Shown here one piece after another: positions 1 to 5,829 of a DNA stretch of 11,263 bases. Numbering within the stretch: the stretch's first letter is position 1; each line of letters opens with the position of its first letter. Below the pieces are notes generated by a model. That model was not told where the DNA came from. It saw only the letters and a list, made by a program, of their open reading frames with translations, and searched no databases. Source of the stretch: Gammaproteobacteria bacterium (GTDB taxonomy: Bacteria; Pseudomonadota; Gammaproteobacteria; Pseudomonadales; Azotimanducaceae_A); assembly GCA_012960755.1 (NCBI GenBank), contig DUAT01000045.1:1-11263 (forward strand), in the 5' to 3' direction. The position numbers and the translations under genes were made by a program.

Positions 1-84
1 GCTGGCTTACAGACTATTGGGTTGATCGCTGAGAAGATTTTTAAGCCGAGCAGGGCGATTTTGACCTGTTAATTCAGCTGTGGA

Positions 85-417
85 ATGACGTATCAACCCG
101 TGACCGGATTCTTCAAATACAACAAAGGGACAGATCGCAGGCTTCCGAAAGTTCAATTCTGGCAGGATTTTGATATTGACCCTCGAAACTCTGAAACCAG
201 GATCCGTTCGGCAATCAAGGTAGCATTGATGTCCGGTGATCTCACAACGAAACAATTGAATACGATATTCCGTGAAGAAATCAGACACCACCAACATCAC
301 ATTTTTAAGGAAGTCAAACCCTTGATTCAGAAGGCACAGTGCCATGTGTGCCGTGGAGAAAAGTCGGTAGATGGTGACAGAATCTGTTCAACCTGCCAAG
401 GCAGAGGTTTCATCTAA
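85..417 (+). CDS. Small protein with C-terminal DnaJ-like zinc motif
   Basis: This encodes a 110-residue soluble protein of unknown function. The last 25 residues carry CHVCRG (about 86-91) followed by CSTCQGRG (about 101-108). These two CxxCxG-type knuckles are spaced as in one half of the DnaJ cysteine-rich domain, and such a pair normally binds one zinc ion. There is no J-domain, so it is not a DnaJ chaperone. The first 80 residues are polar, rich in basic and aromatic residues, and include a His-rich run near 68-72 (RHHQHH). ATG at 85 is the only start available because an in-frame TAA lies at 70-72; no clear Shine-Dalgarno precedes it. An ORF of similar length lies antisense, but the ordered cysteine motif supports the + strand reading. 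Function (protein or nucleic-acid binding) is not deducible. It is followed 65 bp later by a nuclease-like gene in the same direction. Confidence 0.68.
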   Translation: MTYQPVTGFFKYNKGTDRRLPKVQFWQDFDIDPRNSETRIRSAIKVALMSGDLTTKQLNTIFREEIRHHQHHIFKEVKPLIQKAQCHVCRGEKSVDGDRICSTCQGRGFI

Positions 418-482
418 AATTTGGCATTTGTCAGTTTCTAGTGGCGCAAGAAGAAATCGTCTAGTTAAGAAGGGATCGCGGG

Positions 483-1166
483 GTGAATATGGTTGCAAAG
501 AAAATCTTGAGCGCCAAGAGTTTTCGCAATTCAATCTATTTGGATTTCGAAGGTAGAAAGTCAATAGACGGCGAAGATTATCCCTTGCCTCACATGGCTG
601 GAATCTTTAGACCCAACGCCAATGGGAAGAGTGGCGTCTACCCAGTCATCTTTTTTAAACCGAGATGGAAACCTGCAAAAAACGGTTCGGGTAAGCATGC
701 AATTTTGGCTGACTTCAACGAATACTTCTCATCTCTCATTGAAGAACTAGATCATCAGGAAAAACACATAGTCTATTGGACACAACATGAAGAGAAGATG
801 CTTGAAAAACATCTTAGTTCCAACACATTCGACAATCTACGTCCTTACCTCTATAACGTGCATCCCTTAGCAAAACGGTACGCAAATCGACTAAAAAAGT
901 TTGGCCCTGAAGGCACTGCGAGAAAGAAGACGCTGGAGGAATTTTTTAGCGTGCTGTATAGAAAACGCAAACCATACCCGCCCCTAAAGAATGGCCCTTC
1001 CGAGACTTGCCAGCGTATTGATCGTGCTTGTGCAAACACTCAGCGATGGCGAAACTTCACAGAAAGGCAGAAAGAATACGTTAAGGCACTGCTTGCTTAC
1101 AACGAAGGCGACTGCCGCGGTACCTGGTTAATCGCAAAGAAAGTAGGCAACTTTTACGCCACGTAA
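483..1166 (+). CDS. Predicted RNase H-like nuclease (YprB/TM0106, RNase_H_2 type)
   Basis: This encodes a 227-residue protein that resembles the RNase H-like nuclease domain found in YprB/TM0106-type and RecB-associated proteins. Visible landmarks, numbered from the GTG, are an N-terminal strand IYLDFEG with the D-x-E pair (D21, E23), a middle YWTQHEEKMLEKHL segment (98-111) that matches the 'Y..hE...l..L' helix of this family, and a C-terminal YNEGDCRGTW segment (206-215) with the expected last acidic metal ligand D210. These acidic residues would bind two metal ions for 3'-5' exonuclease-like cleavage. No helicase or Cas4-type cysteine cluster is attached, so it is a stand-alone domain. GTG 483 has AGAAGGGA seven bases upstream; ATG 489 has GGGG five bases upstream, so the start is ambiguous by two codons. 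The family call comes from motif memory, not alignment; the substrate is unknown. Confidence 0.66.
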   Translation: MNMVAKKILSAKSFRNSIYLDFEGRKSIDGEDYPLPHMAGIFRPNANGKSGVYPVIFFKPRWKPAKNGSGKHAILADFNEYFSSLIEELDHQEKHIVYWTQHEEKMLEKHLSSNTFDNLRPYLYNVHPLAKRYANRLKKFGPEGTARKKTLEEFFSVLYRKRKPYPPLKNGPSETCQRIDRACANTQRWRNFTERQKEYVKALLAYNEGDCRGTWLIAKKVGNFYAT

Positions 1167-1179
1167 CAACACGCCAGCC

Positions 1180-1207
1180 TTGCCAAATTGAATTTCGGGT
1201 GTATTAT
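1180..1207 (+). promoter_or_regulatory. Putative sigma-70 promoter for the gene at 1237
   Basis: TTGCCA (1180-1185) and TATTAT (1202-1207) are separated by 16 bases and lie about 30 bases before the ATG at 1237. A 6-bp inverted repeat GGGTGT (1197-1202) / ACACCC (1221-1226) brackets the -10 hexamer and could be an operator. Both are sequence matches only. Confidence 0.42.
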
Positions 1208-1236
1208 CCTGCGTCTTTTCACACCCAAGAGTGTTT

Positions 1237-1791
1237 ATGTACATCTGTCTTCGTCCTATTCCTTCTGGCTGGTTGTACGCAGTGACGGATCCGTATGGGA
1301 TTCTGAACGGCAATTATGTTAGCTGGGGATTGTTTAAATATATTGGTCAGATCAAGGATGTTTTTCCACCGGCTGATTTTACAAGTACCGGAGTCATCTT
1401 TTCATTTGATTACAACTCCCAACCGCCTTCTCAGGAACATCTTGAGCAAATCAACGACTTTTCAGTCTGGGGAAAAATAAAACATTTCATCATGTTGTGG
1501 GCTATCAACCCTCATGCTGTCTTAGACAAATTGAATTTGGGTCAACCGTTCAAATTCAAAATCGACACCAGCGAGGGATATCATGAGAGGCTAGACCTAC
1601 TCGCGACAGTGCTAAGGGAAGAAAAAAAGAATCTTTGGGCGGACACAGATATTCTTGATGTTCTTTCTGGGTTGGCGATGAAGGAGACAAGCATGAAATA
1701 TGTTCGCGACAAAAAGGTTGAGTTTGTCGGATTGGAGGCAGATATCTATTACACGGTCCCTGCACCGGAGTTGACTAAAAGGGAGTTTTAA
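1237..1791 (+). CDS. Hypothetical soluble protein (184 residues)
   Basis: I do not recognise this protein. It has no signal peptide, no membrane segment and no cysteine-rich motif. The N-terminal half is aromatic and beta-strand-like (WLYAVTDPYGILNGNY, then VSWGLFKYIGQI), and the second half has amphipathic helices (SEGYHERLDLLATVLREEKKN). ATG 1237 is preferred over GTG 1231 because AAGAG (1227-1231) sits five bases before it; the frame is open upstream to about 1167, so the start is not certain. A likely promoter lies immediately upstream, so it is probably transcribed separately from the nuclease-like gene. Codon use is A+T-rich like its left neighbours and unlike the operon at 2778-8123, consistent with acquired DNA. 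It is the last intact gene before the broken integrase. Confidence 0.55.
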   Translation: MYICLRPIPSGWLYAVTDPYGILNGNYVSWGLFKYIGQIKDVFPPADFTSTGVIFSFDYNSQPPSQEHLEQINDFSVWGKIKHFIMLWAINPHAVLDKLNLGQPFKFKIDTSEGYHERLDLLATVLREEKKNLWADTDILDVLSGLAMKETSMKYVRDKKVEFVGLEADIYYTVPAPELTKREF

Positions 1792-1865
1792 GCTGTTCTA
1801 GTCAAGATATAGGCGCTTTAAGACAATTTCTAGGCGGATGACACTTCACTACATTGGTAATGTAT

Positions 1866-1907
1866 GTCAATTGGCATTCAAAATTGACCCAAAAGTAGGT
1901 CAATTTT
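1866..1907. repeat. Three alternating GTCAATT sites with a 10-bp hairpin
   Basis: GTCAATT occurs at 1866-1872, inverted as AATTGAC at 1882-1888, and again direct at 1899-1905. The second and third copies extend to a perfect inverted repeat, AAAATTGACC (1880-1889) and GGTCAATTTT (1898-1907), with an 8-base loop. A further ACATT-ggt-AATGT palindrome lies just upstream at 1851-1863. The A4/T4 flanks would suit a weak bidirectional terminator for the gene ending at 1791. The alternating spacing would also suit binding sites for a dimeric regulator or for the recombinase encoded just downstream. The rest of 1792-1974 holds no gene that I can see. Confidence 0.5.
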
Positions 1908-1974
1908 ACATGCTCATTAACACATAGGGTAATGTCGATATTAAACACTCTCTTGAGTCGTTGAGCCCAGGTTA

Positions 1975-2601
1975 GTGGGGCAACAAGTTCGTGCCGACTC
2001 GGTTTTTGTCATCCCCTTTGTACTCAACTTTCTTCACGAGTCTCTTGCACTTCGGACCCGTCACTATAGTCTCAGCACCGAGAAGGTTTACCTGTACTGG
2101 GTGAGACACTTCATCCTATACAGTGGCAAACGCCACCCGAGAGACATGGGGAATCCCGAGATCGAGCAGTTTTTAAACTACCTGGCGTGCGCAGAAGACG
2201 GCAGATTTAAGTTACCAGGTCGATACATGATCAGGACCTTGCTGAGGGGTTCGGGTTTACCTCAGTGCCATCGACCTTGCACCGAAAGAATGGTAATTCA
2301 CTAACTGATTTTAGCTGGCAGTACCTCATCCCTTCACAAACACGATGTCGCCACCCTTACGATGGTTACATCTGCAGGCATCATCTACATCGAACGACTT
2401 ACACCAAACAACTTCGCCAGAGCGGTGAAGATGGGAGGGATTCAGAAACGAGTCACTGCTCACACGTTTCGGCATTCCTTCGCGACCAATTTACTTATCC
2501 ATGGGAGCGACATCAGAACAGTTCAAGAGCTACTCGGGCATAATGACATTCGCACTACTGAAATTTACACACATGTAATTGGGCAGCGACTGGTTGATTG
2601 A
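1975..2601 (+). pseudogene. intI: Decayed integron integrase (IntI-type tyrosine recombinase)
   Basis: These are remnants of a site-specific tyrosine recombinase that would insert and excise integron cassettes. The first segment (frame of 1975, to 2304) has the N-terminal core-binding signature RHYSLSTEKVYLYWVRHF followed by ILYSGKRHPRDM. After NYLA about 90 residues expected in IntI are missing, and the reading resumes at RYMIRTLLRGSGL, where the catalytic box-I Arg that should follow GSGL is lost. A second frame (about 2290-2390) supplies FSWQYLIP ... RHHLH, the extra patch that separates IntI from XerC/XerD. A third frame (about 2385-2601) supplies [22 protein letters not shown] with the catalytic His/Arg, LLGH and TEIYTHV with the nucleophilic Tyr. 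At least two frameshifts and one or two deletions are needed, so the gene is inactive. The normal C-terminal tail is absent; the frame stops at a junction with an oxygenase remnant. No attC-like sites were found nearby. Confidence 0.85.
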
Positions 2602-2764
2602 GGCCGGCACCCTGGTACTGTTTCGAGGGCGTGACTCGATCCACCGCGTTATCCCTGTGCCGGGAAGCAGCACTCGCATGCCGGTGGTGCTTGCGTGCAA
2701 CACAGAGCCAGGTGTCTCCCTGTCAAAATCGGCGCGTTTGACATTCTTTGGGCGACTTGGATGA
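2600..2764 (+). pseudogene. C-terminal remnant of a 2-oxoglutarate/Fe(II) oxygenase
   Basis: About 54 codons read as the end of a 2OG-Fe(II) dioxygenase-like protein of the kind related to the HalD/BesD group: GTLVLFRGRDSIHRVIPV, then TRMPVVLACNTEPGVSLS and a TFFGRLG end. The His codon at 2642-2644 fits the distal iron ligand, and the Arg codon at 2675-2677, eleven residues on, fits the 2OG carboxylate anchor. The first iron-binding His-x-Asp and all upstream sequence are absent: DNA 5' of about 2600 is the integrase 3' end in another frame. There is no start codon or ribosome site of its own, so it is dead. Its stop (2762-2764) lies 13 bp from the convergent PLP-enzyme gene. The family call is from motif memory; whether the intact enzyme was a hydroxylase or halogenase cannot be told from this part. 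Confidence 0.62.
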
Positions 2765-2777
2765 TAGGTGGTTACGA

Positions 2778-4052
2778 CTAACCCGTCTGATGAAAAACCG
2801 GCCAGCGTTCAATCAGGTGATTGCCCTTGAATGGCAGCAGATCGCCGAACTGCAACATGACGTGTTCACTTTGTGTCGGCCGCAGGAACATATAGTCATC
2901 AACTTGCAGATCAACCTTTGCAGAGGTCGTTATCGGACTCTGGTTGGTGCTTTCATAGATGGGGTCTGCAACACCTGCCGGTGATACCATTTTGGCTTTC
3001 CAGTAACCGCCATAGATGTAATAGAGCCTTTGCATGTTGGGATCCCACAGGGGCAGGAGTTTCGCCAGCATGGGATCGCCGGGGATTCGCAGTCCATCAT
3101 ATCGCTTTAGTATTGGGGTTGCGATGAAGAGGGCAGGCAGGTTATCGGTGAGATGGTACGTATCGAAGTCCGTTGGTTTGACCACACCAGAACCGGCGGC
3201 CAGATCGTTCATCACCTCGTCGTGATTGTAAATGCCAAGTGTGTGGCTACCGGCACCGTTTAGTGTGAGGTTGCTAATATTGACACCGGATGATTTCGCA
3301 ACATCAATGAAACCCTTGTAAATACCCAGAACCTGCTGCACTGCCGGATGGTCCAGCCCGGCCTGCAATCCGGTAAGCTGGGGCTCATAACCCATGAAGC
3401 CAGAGAACTCCAGGTGGTCCGGGGAGCCTAGGATTGTTTTTAAAATCGGTGTTATTGCCTGGGATTCGGGGAAACCTCCACGGTGCAGGCCAACATCGAT
3501 TTCCAGGTTGATCCGCATCTTAACGCCAAGCTGACGCGCAAGTGCCAGGTATTGTGCCAGTCTTTGCGGCGTATCGATGAGCCATTGCACCTGGTTCGCC
3601 GCATCAAAGCTGGAATCCCTCTCGAGGTAAAAAGTGCGGTAAAATGTCGCCGCAGCAGAGACTGGCATCGGCTTGCCAATCAAAACATCAGACTGGGGGA
3701 ACGCGTGGGCAACGGCATTTAAAAACGGCTGGTGGAAGACCATCAGCGCATCAGTCCTGGCCCGTGCCATCACATGCTGCAGTAGTGGAACAGACGGCAG
3801 CGACTTGACCACGACACGGTAGGTTTTATCCGGGCCTACTGAGCTGTTGATGACATCAATATTGTCATTCACACGATCGATATCAATCAGCATCACTGGC
3901 CGGCCCGGTCCATCGCGCTTCAACATTTCGTTCAACTGAGAAAAGTACGGGTTGTGTGGTGCGCCCTGATCATCAGGACGCCACAGCAGCGCTGAGCCGG
4001 CTGCGGCGATTGTCACGCCTGCGCCACCGATAAGCAATGAGCGGCGTTTCAT
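2778..4052 (-). CDS. Exported PLP-fold enzyme, DSD1 / D-threonine aldolase-like
   Basis: This encodes a 424-residue protein of the alanine-racemase-N-terminal/DSD1 group, which includes D-threonine aldolase and D-serine dehydratase: fold-III PLP enzymes acting on D- or beta-hydroxy amino acids. The N-terminus MKRRSLLIGGAG plus a hydrophobic run to about residue 23 is a Tat-like signal (R3-R4), fitting export of a protein already folded round its cofactor. YRVVVKSLPS has K83 as the likely PLP lysine, and NLEIDVGLHRGGF (182-194, with E184, D186, R191) matches the barrel strand motif. The C-terminal part (about 375-424) ends PTQSEHVMLQFGDLL ... ERWPVFHQTG. The usual closing His-x-Cys/Asp metal pair is not evident (H421 is followed by QT), so metal use or reaction may differ. 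Its ATG overlaps the oxidase stop as ATGA (4049-4052); it is last in the operon. Substrate unknown. Confidence 0.8.
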   Translation of the reverse strand: MKRRSLLIGGAGVTIAAAGSALLWRPDDQGAPHNPYFSQLNEMLKRDGPGRPVMLIDIDRVNDNIDVINSSVGPDKTYRVVVKSLPSVPLLQHVMARARTDALMVFHQPFLNAVAHAFPQSDVLIGKPMPVSAAATFYRTFYLERDSSFDAANQVQWLIDTPQRLAQYLALARQLGVKMRINLEIDVGLHRGGFPESQAITPILKTILGSPDHLEFSGFMGYEPQLTGLQAGLDHPAVQQVLGIYKGFIDVAKSSGVNISNLTLNGAGSHTLGIYNHDEVMNDLAAGSGVVKPTDFDTYHLTDNLPALFIATPILKRYDGLRIPGDPMLAKLLPLWDPNMQRLYYIYGGYWKAKMVSPAGVADPIYESTNQSPITTSAKVDLQVDDYMFLRPTQSEHVMLQFGDLLPFKGNHLIERWPVFHQTG

Positions 4053-5437
4053 GATGTGACGCCGAACAGGATTCGTAAATGATCGTTCAGCATCCGTCCA
4101 GTCGGGTCGAGTTGTTGGCGGAGCGCCTGGAAATCGCCGAACTTCGGATATAGTTTTGTGAGTTCATCTGCGCCCAGAGAATGTACTTTGCCCCAGTGCG
4201 GCCGACCGCCATACTTCCAGAAAATGGGTTCAATGATATTAAAATAGGGCCGGTAGTCTTCCGTGGCAACGCGATGTATGGAGATCGCCGCATGGTCTTC
4301 ATGACCGGAACTCATGCTCAACCAGGTATCATCCCGGGAAACATAGCGATATTCCAGAGGGAAAACCACATCAATTTTTTTATCAGCAACGGTCTGCAGA
4401 ATCTCCCGCAGGCATTCGGCACCTGCATCAATCGGTACAGCATACTCCATCTCGTTGAACCGGTTATTACGGATATTTGAGAGTATCCTGTGAGACGTAT
4501 CAACTCTTTCGGACGGGCCGATCTGTTCTGCCAGGCCGTTAATGTGAGGTCGTCGTTCTTCCGGAGGTAGACCCATCCATGAACGCATAGCACCGTCGAA
4601 AGCCGCATCCTCTTCCGGCGAGGGAGTCGGGTTGTTAACAGGATCACTGGTTTCTTCGGTGGACAGTGCAAGACAATAATCCGAATGTGTTAGCGGGAAC
4701 ATTTCGAAATGCCGGTGCGATGCCGCTAGTTCATCAAACTTCTCGAGTATGCTCTCCGTTTTTTCGGCCCAGCTTTTTTGTTTCAATCGATACGGAGATC
4801 TGTTTTGCATGGTCATCTGCGTCACGACACCGAGCGCGCCAACGCTGACCCGGGCTGCTGCAAAAAGCGCCGGATCGGATTCCGCATCAATATCCATCAC
4901 CTTGCCATCTGGCGTCACCAGCCGCAGAGCGGTGACATAACCGGACAAACATTTGAAATCAATGCCCGTGCCATGTGTCGCTGTCGCCGTTGCACCCGCC
5001 AGCGTCTGGCGGTCAATGTCCGGCAGGTTGAACATGGCCTGCCCCACATCTTCCAGTGGTTGGCCAATATCACCCAGTCGGGTACCAGCACCCAATGTGG
5101 CCGTGAGATCACCTGCATCGTGGTCGATAAGACCTGACAACTGATCGATCACAATGAGATGACCGTCAGTGGGCACCAGCGGTGTAAAGGAATGTCCGGA
5201 TCCCACCGGGCGAACAGGACCCTTTGTTGTGGCCAGGAAGTTCGCAAGCTGATCCTCGGTGGCAGCGGTGAATCGATCTTTCGGATAGCCAACAACGCCG
5301 CCAGACCAGTTTCTCCAGGGTAATGAATCACGATTCTGCATCGTATAGGCAGGCTGTGTAATGCCTATTTGTGCCACGCCCATTAGTGTCGCAAGCGCAG
5401 TGTTGGCCAGAAACTCGCGACGCGTAAAACCAGTCAC
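4049..5437 (-). CDS. Tat-exported FAD-linked oxidase, aldonolactone oxidase (ALO) family
   Basis: This encodes a 462-residue VAO-type flavoprotein resembling D-arabinono-1,4-lactone / L-gulonolactone oxidases. These enzymes oxidise sugar lactones or polyols and pass electrons to O2 or, in plant galactonolactone dehydrogenase, to cytochrome c. A Tat signal TRREFL (R6-R7) and hydrophobic stretch lead the protein. FAD-domain motifs are RPVGSGHSFTPL, where H82 is the position that carries covalent FAD in this family, and TLAGATATATHGTG (145-158). The ALO C-terminal domain shows GRPHWGK (411-417) and DPTGRMLNDHLR near the end. The start is GTG at 5437, overlapping the cytochrome stop as GTGA (5434-5437); no other start keeps the Tat motif. 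Placement directly after a cytochrome gene suggests a cytochrome-coupled dehydrogenase in the periplasm. The exact substrate cannot be read from sequence. Confidence 0.88.
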   Translation of the reverse strand: MTGFTRREFLANTALATLMGVAQIGITQPAYTMQNRDSLPWRNWSGGVVGYPKDRFTAATEDQLANFLATTKGPVRPVGSGHSFTPLVPTDGHLIVIDQLSGLIDHDAGDLTATLGAGTRLGDIGQPLEDVGQAMFNLPDIDRQTLAGATATATHGTGIDFKCLSGYVTALRLVTPDGKVMDIDAESDPALFAAARVSVGALGVVTQMTMQNRSPYRLKQKSWAEKTESILEKFDELAASHRHFEMFPLTHSDYCLALSTEETSDPVNNPTPSPEEDAAFDGAMRSWMGLPPEERRPHINGLAEQIGPSERVDTSHRILSNIRNNRFNEMEYAVPIDAGAECLREILQTVADKKIDVVFPLEYRYVSRDDTWLSMSSGHEDHAAISIHRVATEDYRPYFNIIEPIFWKYGGRPHWGKVHSLGADELTKLYPKFGDFQALRQQLDPTGRMLNDHLRILFGVTS

Positions 5438-5829
5438 AGGGATTCACCCGTTGTGTTTGTCATAAAGTCGATCATGGTCGAAAAGTCGTCTGTTTCGCAG
5501 GACATGCAGTAGCCCAGTGGCGGCATATTGTTAAACCCTTCAATCGTGTGTTCCATCAACAACTGCTTACCCTGGGCAAGACGGGGGGTCCAATCATCCG
5601 CAACACCGGTTCTCGGCGCACCACCCACACCATCAACATGGCACAACGCACAGCTCTTCGCCCATTTCTGCATACTCGTCTCGTCCGGCATTGCTGCAAT
5701 CTCGGATGACTTATCAGAGTCAGTCTGCTCCGTCTTCACATCCGTGGGCGTGCCGCACCCGGCGGCACTTACACACAGAATACAAATCCAGGTAGCTGCT
5801 CTAACAATTGATGTCACATTCAACTCCAT
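5434..5829 (-). CDS. Cytochrome c5-like lipoprotein
   Basis: This encodes a 131-residue single-haem c-type cytochrome. A signal segment (about 10-24) ends in SAAGC with C25 as a plausible lipidated cysteine, so the protein is probably membrane-tethered and periplasmic. A Ser/Thr/Asp-rich linker to about residue 50 follows. The haem-binding CALCH is at 60-64, H64 being the proximal ligand, and M102 in NNMPP is the likely distal ligand. C108 and C111 in GYCMSCETDDF match the extra cysteine pair of the cytochrome c5 subfamily. Its ATG overlaps the receptor stop by one base (TGATG at 5831-5827) and its stop overlaps the oxidase start, so translation is probably coupled on both sides. The natural role is to accept electrons from the downstream flavoenzyme and pass them to the respiratory chain; that partnership is inferred from gene order. 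Confidence 0.9.
   Translation of the reverse strand: MELNVTSIVRAATWICILCVSAAGCGTPTDVKTEQTDSDKSSEIAAMPDETSMQKWAKSCALCHVDGVGGAPRTGVADDWTPRLAQGKQLLMEHTIEGFNNMPPLGYCMSCETDDFSTMIDFMTNTTGESL

Noticed and set aside
7..345. 112-codon frame on the minus strand opposite the zinc-motif protein
   Set aside because: No recognisable motif or ribosome site. The + strand frame carries an ordered CxxCxG pair at its C-terminus, so the minus frame is taken as its shadow.
418..1974. Possible attC / attI sites of an integron
   Set aside because: I looked for RYYYAAC ... GTTRRRY pairs with complementary cores in the gaps. Only single mismatched halves were found (for example GTTAAGA at 464-470), and the arms do not pair, so no cassette site is claimed.
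1910..1975. LexA (SOS) box upstream of intI
   Set aside because: No CTG-N10-CAG or close match was seen in the upstream region.
2770..2783. GGTTA-cgac-TAACC hairpin as terminator between convergent genes
   Set aside because: Only a 5-bp stem with no T-run; too weak to call.
4778..5144. Several 60-119-codon + strand frames inside the oxidase gene, and similar frames inside the receptor gene
   Set aside because: They run antisense to well-supported long genes and show no motif or start signal.
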